A model generated the notes under the pieces. The model was given only the letters and a program-made list of their open reading frames with translations, was not told where the DNA came from and made no database searches. This document shows positions 1 through 11,689 of a DNA stretch of 64,000 bases, in pieces. Each line of letters opens with the position of its first letter. The stretch's first letter is position 1. Source of the stretch: Zingiber officinale (lineage: Eukaryota; Streptophyta; Magnoliopsida; Zingiberales; Zingiberaceae); NCBI RefSeq assembly GCF_018446385.1, contig NC_055987.1:11245705-11309704 (forward strand), read 5' to 3'. The translations under genes and the position numbers were made by a program.

Positions 1-104
1 AATCGGAGCAGTACTTATGAATTATATGATACCATTCAAGAAAATGTTCCAGAGTTTATTGCTAAACAACCTTGAGGACAAGGTTGTTTTGAAGGGCGGT
101 GGAA
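1..104 (+). mobile_element. 3' end of an LTR-retrotransposon internal region
   Basis: The stretch up to about 104 looks like the last part of a Ty3/gypsy-type internal region. It has a short pol-like tail followed by a purine-rich tract (about 90-104) directly before a TG-starting LTR. It is a fossil and only its end is in the window. The family assignment (short-LTR gypsy, Reina-like) is an inference from LTR size and the primer site to the right. Confidence 0.4.
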
Positions 105-450
105 TGATAAGATCCTTTAATGGATCTTTTCAAATAAATCCATTAACTTTATTTCCTTTTTAAAATAAGTTTTAGACTTTTTCTTTTTTATTTTAGATAA
201 GTTTTAATCTGACATTTTCTCATGAAAATGTATTTTTATTTTATTTTTCTTTTACACCTTTTCTTTTGAAAAGGTAGTTTAGGTCTATATTTAAAGAGAC
301 GTTATGTAACTTTGGAAGATAAGTAATTTCCCTTTTAATTAATCAATTTCGTTTGATTATTGGAGGCCGATCCCCTCGAAGCGATCACCCTATCCCCTTT
401 TCCCTTTCTCTTTCGATTTTTTCACGTAATAGGCCCCCGGGTTCCTATCA
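105..450 (+). mobile_element. Short LTR (346 bp) with tRNA-Met primer site next to it
   Basis: The LTR runs from TGATAAGATCC at 105 to GTTCCTATCA at 450, so it begins TG and ends CA. TGGTATCAGAGC at 454-465 is the classic primer-binding site for initiator tRNA-Met, so the LTR is on the plus strand and 450 is its 3' edge. A purine-rich tract lies immediately to its left. The LTR therefore has internal sequence on both sides, as in tandem elements sharing one LTR. Confidence 0.6.
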
Positions 451-895
451 ACTTGGTATCAGAGCAAGTTGATGAATTTCCCAGTCATGACAAACTAATA
501 TAATTCACCTTATTAAATGATGAATTTTTGACAAGCTGAAACACCCCATTAAAAATAGATCTATCTAAAAGGAGGCCGGATCCTCTTGTCTATAAAAAAA
601 ATAGACCATAGGATAGATCACTTATGATTATGGTCGGATCGTGGGCATGCAACGATCATATTTGGTTGTAATCCCTTTCTGAGTTCACCATCTCTCCAAA
701 TTATAATTTAAGTCGGGGTGGGTGCCGGAAGCTATCGGCGGTGGACAAGTGACTAGGCTATCGAGCACCGAGCGAGGGGCGATCTCCGGCCATTCACCCC
801 AATTCAAACTATAACCTAGAGGGATGATGAATTCAAAGAAAAATCGTAATCAATTGTGATCGAATCGTGATCACGATTTAACTGTAATTACAAGG
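451..895 (+). repeat. 5' internal leader, then a dispersed repeat copy
   Basis: Positions 451 to about 590 look like untranslated leader of the retroelement whose primer site is at 454-465. From about 595 to 895 the sequence is related to about 26035-26335: both run from a block with GGC-rich islands into a shared segment around TATAACCTA, then GATGAAT, then a tail with CACGA motifs. No coding sequence was recognised. Repeat class unknown. Confidence 0.35.
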
Positions 896-2329
896 AATCC
901 ACCCTTGACCTCATCAAATAGCTCATCAAATAGCTCTACATGAAATACGAGAAATCTTTGAACCACAAAATCCATTTGTATTAGCATGGATGAAAATACT
1001 ACAAAAGCTCCTTAAAATATTGTAATACAACAAAACAAATGTCCTGGAAACGACTAGAAGACCTTGTTCTTTAAAATTGCAATAAGTTCTTATAACCAAA
1101 AACTAAAATCTCTAAGAAAAAAAATACAAAATAAATGAAAGAAAAAACAAATCTGGCTATTCTCCCAAAACAATGTAGATGAGCATAATAGAGAAAGTGG
1201 GTTACCACTTGGAACTTGAAACTCAAAACTAGAAGAAATCTTGAAGCTCTACTGATTTCAACTTGGGGCACTTGTTAGCTGAATAAACACGAGGGTGATG
1301 CTTTTAATCGACTGTATAAAGTGCTCTAATCAACTAATAATCCAACATCCGAACGTCTGATATTCGACTGAATAATGCCTCCGATCGATTGAATTCTTCT
1401 AGTCAGCTGCCTAATCAACTAAAACAAAAATATTAGGTTTCCTGGAGCCTGAAGCCAGTCAACTTCCACCAAACTCAAATCCTGAAATTTGGCATCTGAC
1501 TCCTATAATCATAGGTAGTCAATCCACTTCAAAAATCATAAGTTCACAGGTTATTCAAAATGACCAAACTAATTTCTGAATCAGAATCAACAGCATGTTG
1601 TTCATCCAACCAACCAGGTTTCACAAGTGTAGTAGATGGTTCAAGTTCTCAGATGACAAAGAGAAAATAAGCAATAAAAATGAATTGATGCTAAAGGAAG
1701 CTAGTGAATTTTGAAGAAGAAACAAACAGATCTCAATCTATGAGCAGTTGCCAATAGATGTGAATAGGTGATCCAGAAAAGTAAGCACTGTCCTGCATAC
1801 AAAAAGGGGGTTCTGAATAAAAATGAATGTATTATTCAGAATCTACTCCCACAGTTCATATATTATTTTTCTACCATGTGGAAATTCAAAGTATTGAAAT
1901 GCTAAAAAACACAAAAAAGTTTGCATGGAAAAGGTTTTCTAAATGAACTTGCAAAGTAGTCTAATAAACTGAAGAAAAAGTGCAGTTGTCTAAATTTAAA
2001 GCATAAAATTGAAGGAGATTGCTACTGGTCTTGTTTGTTACTACATTATTGTGCTCAGATGTAAAAAAATAAAGCAATATATAGTAAAACACAAAAAAAA
2101 ACACAGTCAATATCAAACTCCACCCAAACTAGTGTATTCTCAGGTCAATGATACATTGTTTTGCATTTTTTACTTTCTTCGCATATTATCACACACATAG
2201 AAGTAAATCCACATAATAGTTCCTAGTTGCACAAAATATCATTCCACCTAAAACATCATTTGCAGAAGTCATGTAGAAGATTGAGATACTCACAATAATT
2301 TTCCTTGTTCAAATCTGAGTCACCACTGA
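896..2329. other. Gene-free 3' flank of the Sel1-repeat gene
   Basis: This is moderately A/T-rich DNA with no recognisable protein, RNA gene or complete transposon. The short open frames at 1071-1271 (minus) and 2009-2200 (plus) have no family features and look like chance openings. The part nearest 2330 probably holds the 3' untranslated region of the Sel1-repeat gene. Confidence 0.5.
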
Positions 2330-5300
2330 TCATGATTTAACCACAATATTCTCCACGTCAGACTCCGAGTCGCTAGGACCATAACCTAATAAAAGCAACA
2401 TTTTGTTGGTTTAGACTTAAGATCTTCATACATGTTTGCTCTTCGAAGCAGAAAGAAGAAGAAACCTGGATGCTTATCGCTAAACTTCCAAGCTGATGAG
2501 CGATACTTTGATGCTTTTGTAATCCATGCATTTGCCTGAAAAGTACAATTCATATAAGGGAGCTATGAAGAAAACAAAATGGAGATGCACAATATCTCAT
2601 GTAGTTACAAATATTTAAACTCCTTGTAAGGTTTCAAAGAATCTCTATCAATATATCAATCTTATGCTTAGTAAAAATATAAATGCATGAAGCCAGTGAG
2701 TTAGATAATTAGTTTTTAGTTCATGAAGACTATTACAACAAAGTAAACCAAAAATTCATAGTGCGACTATAGCATCCAAATAGTAAAACTCATTTTAGCA
2801 GATAATTAGAGGATTCTACTGCAACGTCCCAGCATTCCCTCATTCCTTGTAGGCACGCAATACTTCAAACATCAGTCTGGAACTCATAGCAACAAATAAC
2901 AATGTAAAAAAACCAAGGTTTAGAATTTTCAAACTGGTGCTGAGTGAACAAATGAGTATTTTTTTTTTGTTTTTTAATAAAGAATAAGTTATTATATTGA
3001 TCAATTATAACATTAGCTGACACTTATTTGATTGCCGACTAAGATTAATCATAGTGGTGTGCTACAAATTACCAAGACTCGGTGAGGAAACCTACTTGAC
3101 TGTGCTTGATCATAACATTTGGTGAAGGAACTTGATTGACTATGCCTCGTAGAATTTCATCTAACACCAGGATGATCCCCCTTTATTTAAGAGGAGCTAA
3201 CCTGTATTAGCATGAGAATACTACCACTGCTTCTTCATTTACTCTCTGTTCTACTTTTTCTCATTATTCCAGCGTGTAAAGAGTGTAAACTATATTTCTC
3301 ACGATCACAGCTGGTAGAAGGTGTTGGACAATCTTGTAGCCAGAGATTTTTGGGGAAAATAACTGAATTTGAAATTACATGATCAAATCAGTCTTATCTA
3401 TTACGAGGTCTGAGCAGATAATCTAAAGTTACCAATGGGGCTGGTTCTGCCAAGCTTCTGGTGGCCCGAGTCATGGAGTTGGAATGTCACTCGACTGCCA
3501 AGTGCTGCCAAGTCAGGATGAGTTCTCCTGAGTGGATACCGAGCGGAAGCAGAGTGCTCGCGAGTGTTGAGTCAGGACGGGAGTCAATGCGGTGTGCAAC
3601 TGAATCGGGAGTCAATCGCCGAGTCGGGAAGCAGAGTCAGAGTTGTCGAGTCGAGAAAGGAATTCGCCGTGGGAGACGTCGAGGGCTGCACTGAACGCAG
3701 TTTCCTTAAAACAGATTCGCCCCACCTCCGACTATGTTTCGAGGTTCTCTCGGGTCGTCTGTTTCCAAGAATACAACGGCGGATTGTAATTGCCACCAAG
3801 CAATGGTGGATCACGACAAACCGAGAATGCACCGGAGTACTATCATGAGTAGTTCAACCGAGTGGATGCACGACTCGGAAAAAAGAATCAGGGAACGAAG
3901 GCGGAGGAATTCTTTTGCTATTACTTTCACTTCTGCATAGGTTGGGTTTCCTTTGCACCAACATTTCTCATCGGCGTCAAGCTCATCTCTCGCGATGAAC
4001 TTGCAACTAACTCTTTGTTTAACCATTTTGTTAATGGATCTATTAGGTTATCCTTTGACTTCACATAATCAACGGTGATAACTCCTGTTAAAAGTAGTTG
4101 TCTAATGGTATTGTGTTTATGATGTATATGTCTAGATTTACCATTATACAGATAACTCTGTGCCCGACTAATTGTTGATTGACTATCACAATGTATGCAA
4201 ATTGTCAGCACTGATTTCGGTCATCTAGGAACGTTTTCTAAAAATTGTCGTAGTCATTCAGCCTCTTCACCACATTTGTCAAGAGCTATAAACTCAGATT
4301 CCATCGTTGATCTAGTTATTACGGTTTGTTTAGAAGATTTTCAAGAAATTACTGCACCTCAATATATATTCACTCGTAAATTTAAAGTCTTTTAGGTCAG
4401 ATATCTAACTCACATCGTTGTATCCTTCGATCACAGCGGGATATCTCGTATAATGCAATTCATATTCATAAGTATACCTCAAGTACCTTAGTACTCTTAT
4501 TATCCCTTTCCAGTGCTCAACACCGGGATTACTCATGTATCTACTCAATTTACTTACTGCGTAGCTAATTCTGGTTGTATATAATTCATCAAATACATCA
4601 GACTTCTAATCACTCGAGAGTACTTTATGTAGGATCGGTGCACGTGAAAGGGGGGTGAATCACGTGTCTTTTGAAAACAAAACTTTTCTTCTTTTAAAAA
4701 AAACAAAGTATGTAGCAAAACTAAAAACCAGAAACAGAAACGAAAAGAACACAAGTACGTGATCAGTTACTTGGTTCGAAGCCTCTGGTAACTCCTACTC
4801 CAAGACCTAGGTCCTTCGAACCTATCGACGGCTAATTCACTAAGCACTCTTCCGGAAACACCAGAAGAGTAATCAAATACAAAGAAGCGAATAAGAAACT
4901 GTAACAATCCTACACTTTCCCTTTACAAGTATGTAAAATAGACACAAATTTAAAATTCATTACACCAACACGAAGATGTCGAAATGAAAGCGCTCATCTG
5001 TTGGCGTCAGTCCCTCTACAGTAGTTGGGCATAGCAATGTCGTAGCAACACGAGATCAAAGCAGCCGAAACGTCGAATAATCGTGTAGAAGAATTGTGTT
5101 AAGAGCATTGGCCGAATCTGCTTTATATAGAGCACTTGAGGCGCCTCCAACCTCGAATTCTATCCCTACAGATTCAGTCTCTTGTCGTCGACAAAGCCTT
5201 CGCCATTATCCACTTGAGGATGCCTCAAACCACGTAGAAGGTGCCTCCATGCCAAGCTCCAAGGCACCTCCAAGCACATGGGGGCGCCTTCGCGCTTTTT

Positions 5301-8300
5301 GCACGAGTCTTCGGCCAAAGCAGGCGCCTCCACTCGAACAGTAGGCCACTAGAATAGCTAGAGTTTGCTATTTTCATCCTACAAAATGTGTTAGTCCAAA
5401 TAACAGATTGTACACTGCAAAACAAAGTTAGCACAATAAAATATAATTGATTATTAATTAGATCTTGTCTTTCCAAGACCAGGATCTAATCATGGTCTCA
5501 GTTTAGGTTTCCAAAATGAACATAAACTGGACTAGCGCCTAAAGCCCCTAATTAGGACTCATCCTCACTGAACACTCTCTTCCAATGCTTACCTTCACTT
5601 ACCTGCCAAATATCTGGTCCTCCATACCTGTTTGGATTTTCTCTAGTTCTGCTTAGTGTATGATCAATCTGATCCACTAAGACTTACTTGCAACACTAAT
5701 TTAACACAATAGATATAAAATAGTAAGGTAAAACAGTGTTAACAACTTTTAAGATTCGCTGGTCCGATCGACCGCCCTAAACTAGTCGATCACACATGCT
5801 TAGAGTTTACTCCTCCAAGACTTCTTATTACCTAGGGTTACCTCCCCCTAGGGTTGTTTAGCTTCACTCACTAGGACTTCCATTGTCTGGCTTCACTTAC
5901 CAGGACTTTCACCACCTAGTTTCACTCACTAGTATTTGGCTTCACTCACTCGAACTTTCACCACCTAGCTTCACTCACTAGGGTCTGACTTCACTCGCCA
6001 GGACTTCTACCACCTAGCTTCACTCACTAGGGTCTGGTTTCACTCACCCGAACTTCCTCTTGTTTAACCTCTAATTAAGACTAGTCACTTAGTAGACTTC
6101 TCACCTGTCTAACCTTGGACTTACCCATGCTAGGCATCTAATCTTGACTAGACTTCTCTTTTTCAAATATCAAGTCCTGTTTGGATTAACCCTTAGTCAA
6201 CTTGACCATACTTGGGTATATTGTCACACATCGAAACCCTTAGAGGTCGATTGTACCAACAATCTCCCCCTTTTGATATTTGACAATTTTCTTAAGTTAG
6301 GCTTTATACCAAGGTTTGGTAGATTCGAAAAGTTTGGAAGATTAGAATATATTTCTAACTTAAGATCACTCTCCCCCTATGACACGCATAAAAAAACATA
6401 AACTTAAGGTCACTCTCCATTAAGTTTTGCACTAACAATAACTTGGGAAAGACATAATTAAGACACATATTAATTTTTAAAAACATTTAGAATATTTGAG
6501 ATAAAACATTATTTTCCAAATCTCCGAAACATACAGCATATTGTTGAAAGTCAATTCTTTGCCTAAGGTTAACTTTAGCATCACTTTTCCTTGGCGCGTG
6601 ATGTCCGAGATTGTTGAATTCCCCATGAACAATTTCTCTCCATATTTGATTTCTTTAAAATTGTGGAGTAGCTCCTTGTTACAACAAATATATCGAATGG
6701 CATCAGTATCGATCCATTGTGGTCACGGGCTTGAATCCACCAAGTTCAATTCAAAGACTACGGCGCAGAGGTCATCTATTTCTAGTCACTCGTTTAAGTT
6801 GACCTCTTGCTTCTTCTTCGACTTTTTTCACTCTAAAGATTTGTGACCAATCCAGTCACAGTTGAAGCACTTCCCAGGGAACTTTCTTTTGTTGATGCCT
6901 CCTCTAGGTCCCATCTTGGAATATTTAGGATTCTTCCGTTTCGAGCTTTAACCGTGTTCGACCACGTTGGTTTTCACAGTAGCAGAGAACAACTTTCTCT
7001 CTGAACTCTTGTTGTCTTCTTTAATTCGAAGTCTAACAATGAGTTCTTCCACGTTTATCTCCTTCCGCTTAAACTTCAGGTAGTTCTTGATCGAGCCAGG
7101 AGGCAACTTCTCAATGATTGCTACCACCTGGAAGGTTTCACTTAGAACCCTACCTTCTGAGTAGATCTCATGTAGAATCACCTAAAGCTACTGGAGTTGG
7201 TTAATCACCATCTTGGAGTCAATCATCTTGGAGTCCAAGAATGCCCCATAATTAATTTCATGGCTCCCGTATCCTCAGTCTTATACTTCTTGTCCAAGGA
7301 CTTCCACAGCTCCTTGGTCGTTCTCTTTGTGTTGTACACAAAATATAGCGAGTCAGCAAGGGAGTTGAGGATGTAGTTTCAACATAAGAGCTCGGAATGA
7401 GTCCATGACTCCACTGTACTGATGGTCCGAACATTAGCATCCTCAACAAGCTTGGGAGGGTCCTTGCTCAAGTACCGAGCCAGAGTGGTGTGATCGAGTA
7501 GAAGAGCATCTTCTACTGTCAGCTCTTGAAGTTTAACCCAGTGAATTTCTTTGACTTTTCCCCATAATTGATTGGAACATTTTCAATCGGGGCGGAGGGG
7601 GCCTTCATATGATGAATTGGTTGCACCTCAACACTTTCTGTGGTCATCTCAACAAAGCGGGTTTGTTTCAAGATTGTTGAACAATCTTGTTACCGGAGAT
7701 TTTTGGGGAAAATTACTGAATTTAAATTACATAATCAAATCAGTCTTGCCTAAGTGGATAATCTCAAACTGTCAGTAGGGCTGGTTCTGCCAAACTTCTG
7801 GTGGTCTAAGTCGTAGAGTCGGAATGTCAACCGACTACTAAATGCTACCAAGTCAGGATGAATTCTGCTAAGTGGATGCCTAGCGAAAGCAAAGTGCTCC
7901 CGAGTGTTGAGTTGGGACGGGAGTTGATGCGGTGCGTAGCCGCGTCGGGAGTCGGAGTCGTTGAGTCGAGAAAGGAATTTGTCGAGGGAGATGTCAAGGC
8001 ATGCGCTCAACGCTATTTCCTTGAAACATATTTGCCCCAACTCCACTTGTGTTTCGAGGGTCTCTCGGGTCGTCTGTTTCCAAGATACAGTGACAGACCG
8101 TAATCACAACCAAGCACTGGTGGATCACGACAAACCGAGAATGCACCCGAGTGCTAGCACGAGTAGTTTAGTCGAGCGGATAATCGACTGAGAGAAAAGA
8201 ATCGAGGAACGAAAGTGGAGAAATTCTTCTGCTATTGCTTTCGCTTCTTACTCATAGCCTCCTTTTCTTGAGCGCTCACTCTTGACTGTAATGAATGACC

Positions 8301-9021
8301 TAGTTATGACCATTCATCACTGAATTTAATGACAATCATCTGTCACTACTCATCAGCTATTATTAGCGAGAGAGAGAGAGAACCTTGAACAAAATCCACT
8401 CACCTACAAAATGTTGCCTTAACAAACATCAGTTTCCTTCTTTGTTTCCCCTCATTTAAATTCTCCGTATCTTTGTTTAATTTTCATTCTAGTTGTATTT
8501 TCAAATGACTACTACTCTTAATCTTTTTATCAGAATCACGAAGTGCAAAAATTTCCATCAGTTCATAATTCTAAGATGCGAACAACAAAATGCCGGTATC
8601 CTTCCTCCCTCCCCAAAATCAATAATCGCTAACGTGCCAAGAAACGAAACCGTCCGACAAAATATTGGTGAATAGAAAATACATTACAAAAAAAAACCGT
8701 AAAAGACCCACCTTTTGCTCATTTACGGGGACGCCATAACCGACGTGGTACATCTGACCCACCAGAACCTGCATCGCTACGTCGCCGGCCTTGGCCTCTT
8801 TGAGCGCGTCCTGGAACCACCGCCGAGTGCAATCCACCACCACATCCTTGAGAGGAACGCGGGAATCCATCCGCTTATCATCGCCCATCTCCTTCTCCAG
8901 GATTCCTGGGGCGGCGTCGGCGGTGGCGGAACTAAAGTCCTTGTTGGAAGCCAGTGATTTGGGGGCGACCTGACCTTTGCGCTGCAGATCCTCCCGGAGC
9001 CAAACCGGGCGCGGCTCAGCT
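2330..9021 (-). CDS. Sel1-repeat (SEL1/TPR-like) protein gene, three 3' exons visible
   Basis: Three minus-strand exons join in frame. They are about 8712-9021 (103 residues, donor GT at 8711-8710), 2466-2535 (acceptor AG at 2537-2536) and 2330-2385 with a TGA stop at 2330-2332. The visible product is about 144 residues. A Sel1-type repeat crosses the first junction: [18 protein letters not shown] in the first exon, then an Ala-rich helix with AWITKASK in the second. The C-terminus is short and acidic (DSESDVEN). Sel1 repeats are TPR-like helical pairs that act as protein-binding scaffolds; this plant protein has no function I can name. The first coding exon is not placed: an in-frame stop lies just upstream of about 9021, and a (CAG)6 run sits at 9071-9088. 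The 6.2 kb intron (2536-8711) holds a copia fossil in the same orientation. Calling the gene active is inference; the split frame and splice sites are seen. Confidence 0.72.
2536..3321 (-). other. Intron DNA of the Sel1-repeat gene, 3' part
   Basis: This is the acceptor-side portion of the large intron, A/T-rich and without coding signs. The polypyrimidine run and CAG acceptor lie just left, at about 2536-2545. The neighbouring small intron between the second and third exons is 2386-2465. Confidence 0.55.
3322..8255 (-). mobile_element. Ty1/copia LTR retrotransposon fossil inside the Sel1 gene intron
   Basis: Two direct copies of a roughly 0.6 kb LTR frame the element: 3322-3963 (TGTTGG to CCAACA) and about 7675-8255, the right one losing similarity near its outer edge. 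Between them, on the minus strand, are copia parts in the expected order: gag (UBN2-type, about 6850-7570, with motif [20 protein letters not shown]), a protease-region segment (about 6540-6850) and reverse transcriptase/RNase H remains (about 3970-4620, with motif [11 protein letters not shown]). Much of pol is missing, and a second LTR-bearing fragment (4628-6261) sits in the gap. The element is broken, with numerous interruptions. The clear differences between its two LTRs point to an old insertion. It has the same transcriptional direction as the host gene. Confidence 0.8.
4628..6261 (-). mobile_element. Copia-type LTR nested in the older copia element
   Basis: Read on the minus strand it starts TGTTGGTAC at 6261 and ends near TGCACCGATCCTACA at 4628. 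A purine-rich tract (plus strand TCTCCCCCTTTT, 6263-6274) adjoins the LTR start, as expected for the 3' LTR of an element with a little internal sequence. A TATA-like box lies at about 5115, next to a cluster of GGCGCC-type palindromes (5128-5335). The conserved gggggGTGAAT block near its 3' end is shared with the LTRs at 14902 and 18242. No matching duplication was found at its edges. Confidence 0.6.
8256..8711 (-). other. Intron DNA of the Sel1-repeat gene, 5' part
   Basis: This is the donor-side portion of the large intron, between the copia element and the GT donor at 8711-8710. It includes a (GA)n run at about 8368-8381. No coding sequence was recognised. Confidence 0.5.
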
Positions 9022-9070
9022 CTTCAAACACGCAGGTGACGGTATGCGTACACCGATGAAAGAGAGCATG

Positions 9071-9088
9071 CAGCAGCAGCAGCAGCAG
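9071..9088. repeat. (CAG)6 microsatellite
   Basis: Six CAG triplets lie just upstream of the first visible Sel1-gene exon on its minus strand. Read on the minus strand they would give poly-Leu, poly-Cys or poly-Ala depending on frame, which makes several long chance frames here. Confidence 0.85.
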
Positions 9089-9659
9089 AAAGGAAGAGAA
9101 GGGCGAAGACGAGACGAGGTGGAAGACGGTCGAAAAGGCCACGTTTTTTTACGGAGAGAGTGGTGGCGTAGTTGGGCTTTTAGAAGCGCTGGACACAAGC
9201 AAAGAGGTGGTGGGATGATCCTTGATGACCAATTAAAGGGCTGTTTTTACTTCATACCTAAACTTGACCCCTAGGCTAGCTGCTTTCCACAGGATTCCAT
9301 TCCAAAACTCCTTTACACTTAATTTGCATTCAATGAGCACACTCAGCATCTCACCATTCTACATCGATGCTTTGAGATTTTGGTGTTATCCCGCTGCACT
9401 TGTCAATTTGAATTCCCTCTCAATAGCAAATAGTATGGGACAATCGTGATAGAGTTGGGGCCGCTAACACGGCGGTAACACGTTTGAGATTCCAGGGAAA
9501 AAGAGGGAAGATACAAAATTGATTTTTACCAGATTTCCTCGTCAGATTCATGACAAAGCATACCAGTTTCTGCTTGATTTTTAAGAGATAAAGCATACAA
9601 ATATGCTAAAAAGAAAATAAAATAAAATATTCTCTTCCTTCTCTCTGATTGGAGGAAAA

Positions 9660-9985
9660 TCAAAACTGAGAAATTTTCCACTCAATGTATTTTCAGATTC
9701 ATTTAGCAAGATCGACTGAAAAATCTCTAGACCTCGAGAACCTTCTGTATCATGACAAATACCAGTTAAAAGAGCATTATAAGTCACACAATTCCTCTTA
9801 GGCATTTGATCAAAAACCTGAACAGCAGATTCAACTAGACCAAATTCCAGAAACGCGTTAAGCATCCCAGTCCAAGTTATATTATTTTTTATAGGCATTC
9901 TTTGGAAGACATTAGCCGCATCAATCTTTTGTAAGCGGAGTGCATATAATGGGTGCATAATATCTTTGATGTAATGATCAAAAGT
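9660..9985 (-). pseudogene. Pentatricopeptide-repeat (PPR) protein fragment
   Basis: The minus-strand frame holds about 2.5 PPR-like units with the plant PLS flavour: a stretch around DAANVFQRMPIKNNITWTGM is followed by a unit with AVQVFDQMPKRNCVTYNALL. PPR proteins bind organelle RNA through pairs of such helices. Only about 90 residues are PPR-like. An in-frame stop lies upstream of the first unit, and the C-terminal part turns into hydrophobic non-PPR sequence. A complete gene would be 400-700 residues, so this is a fragment: a relic, a captured piece, or one exon of a broken gene. It lies upstream of the Sel1-repeat gene on the same strand but has no obvious link to it. Confidence 0.65.
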
Positions 9986-10310
9986 CGATTTTTAAGAACT
10001 AACGATCTATGGTCATCTCACGATAAGTCTAACATATGTGTACGTATATTTACTTCTTTCTATATTTATAGGACCGGCATTAGGAAGTCGTTAAGATAAC
10101 GGATTTATCTTTTTTTTTTAGACTGATATTCTTGTGGTCGACAGATTTGAGGGTGGCAGAGTGGAGAGGGTGGCCGAAGGTCCCGATGGTCGGTCGAGAG
10201 GTGAAGGAGGTGGCGATGGGACTCAAGCAGGAAAAATGACGCAAGTTGGATGTAGATCCATCGCCCGTGAGATCAACGGCCAAGTTGGCAACGATATCTA
10301 AAGGTGAAGA
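9986..10310. other. Gene-free interval with an unrecognised short frame
   Basis: A 67-residue minus-strand frame (10080-10283) is open and GC-richer than its surroundings. It shows no motif, signal or family that I recognise. It may be a captured exon scrap. No RNA gene or transposon end is visible. Confidence 0.35.
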
Positions 10311-10693
10311 AAAGTTTGATTAAATCGAATAAATTTATTAAACTACTGAATTTAAAATTTTGATTATTTCGGAATTTCAGTTTTTTTAAAAAAAATAAAT
10401 TGGTTATATAACTTAATTGGATTTGTATTCGATTTTAAAACAACTTATTCGATTAAAATGAAAAAATTGAAAATAAAAAATTGATAAAAAAATCATCATA
10501 AATAAATGACAATGATATTTGATTTTAAAATCGAGCACCATATTTTGATAAAATTTTAAATCATAATTTGAAAATATTGATTAATTCAATTAATTTAATT
10601 TTTTACCGAATTAATTGATATTTTATTAGTCCGATTTCTTAAAACTTTAATCGATTCAGTTAGTTAAAAAAATTGATCAATTTGGTAAATTTG

Positions 10694-10734
<41 letters not shown>
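10694..10734. repeat. Poly(A) tract, 41 bp
   Basis: An uninterrupted run of 41 A residues lies at the edge of the duplicated A/T-rich block. It could be a retroposition tail or a mononucleotide microsatellite. The length of such a run is error-prone in assemblies. Confidence 0.9.
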
Positions 10735-10735
<1 letters not shown>

Positions 10736-10789
10736 AATTGGTCTGCTTTTAATTAATTCGGTCCAGTACAGTGTTAGTCAGGGAAAGAT

Positions 10790-11301
10790 TGAACTCAGGT
10801 TGCCAAAAACTAGGTATGACTCCAATAATTCTGTTGTAATATAGGTCCAAAATGTCTAAGGTTTCAAGGTTTCTAATACTTTCTGGAATTTCTCCACTCA
10901 TATAGTTATCACATAACTAAAGAATATTAGAGAATATATATATTAGAGACAAGAAACTAGGACTCTAACATAGTCAAAGATCCAATCAACGGGTTGTTTC
11001 AACCAATTTAAATACTTCCGAATCAAATGATGAAGGGTGTACTTGGCTAGAGCGCTGAGTCACTTTGTACAATAAACAAAGAGGTCGAGTATTACGCTAT
11101 GACATGTAATATTATTGTAGTCGACGCCTCTCCAATTGCAACAATCACGGCCCATCCACGGAGTCGGTAGCTTATCGGCTTTTGGGAGGTTAGCTCTGAC
11201 ATAAAGGAGGGCCTCCTTCTCAATGCAGCAGATTTGGAGAAAAATAAAAGAGTAGTTAAGAAGAAGTAGAGTAGAAGATTGGACGCGGTAGGGGAAGCCA
11301 T
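10790..11301 (-). pseudogene. LRR receptor-like protein (RLP) pseudogene, copy 1
   Basis: The minus strand at 11301 starts with a Met and a signal-peptide-like stretch (LLLYFFLTTLLFFSKSA). In a different frame it continues into a plant LRR N-terminal cap: CIEKEALL, then a Trp-Met-Gly-Arg-Asp stretch, CCNWRGV and later ITCHSV. This is the pattern of extracellular LRR receptors such as the EIX/Cf-type immune receptors. The frame changes between the signal peptide and the cap, and a stop follows soon after the cap (about 11060). Only scraps of the first repeats continue to about 10790. A complete protein would be 700-1000 residues, so this is a 5' fragment and non-functional. Confidence 0.68.
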
Positions 11302-11689
11302 GATCTTAAAATTGAGTGTAGTAGTAATAGCCCTCACTTAGTAGCAGCTCTCACGCCTTGCAATTCATAAGCTCTTGAGATTGAGTGCCGTAGCAACTCT
11401 CACACCTAACAATTTATAAGCTCCTAAGATTTGGCATAGCAATAGCTCTCATGCCTGGGAATCTATAAGCAATGGTTTATGGTAATTTTCAACGTGACTT
11501 TAAAATCATTCAAACACTTCATTCAAATGTGTTTGAATGATTTATGGTAATACACTGATTTCTTTATGGTTATTTTCAAACGTGGGGCGACCTTGGCTCA
11601 TAATGCCAACGTCCTAATTATCATGCGCTCAATCCATCTAAGGAATATCTCCAACTCATAACATTAACATTCGATCCATCTAAAAAATA

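Noticed and set aside
3461-3940. Overlapping frames on both strands
   Set aside because: They all lie in the copia LTR at 3322-3963, and corresponding frames in the partner LTR at 7675 are not kept.
8777-9142. 121-codon minus-strand frame with a Leu run as the Sel1-gene N-terminus
   Set aside because: It is out of frame with the Sel1-like exon, and its Leu run comes from the (CAG)6 repeat; no proven splice joins them.
10694-10734. Poly(A) run as evidence for a LINE or processed pseudogene
   Set aside because: There is no recognisable retroposed body upstream and no flanking duplication.
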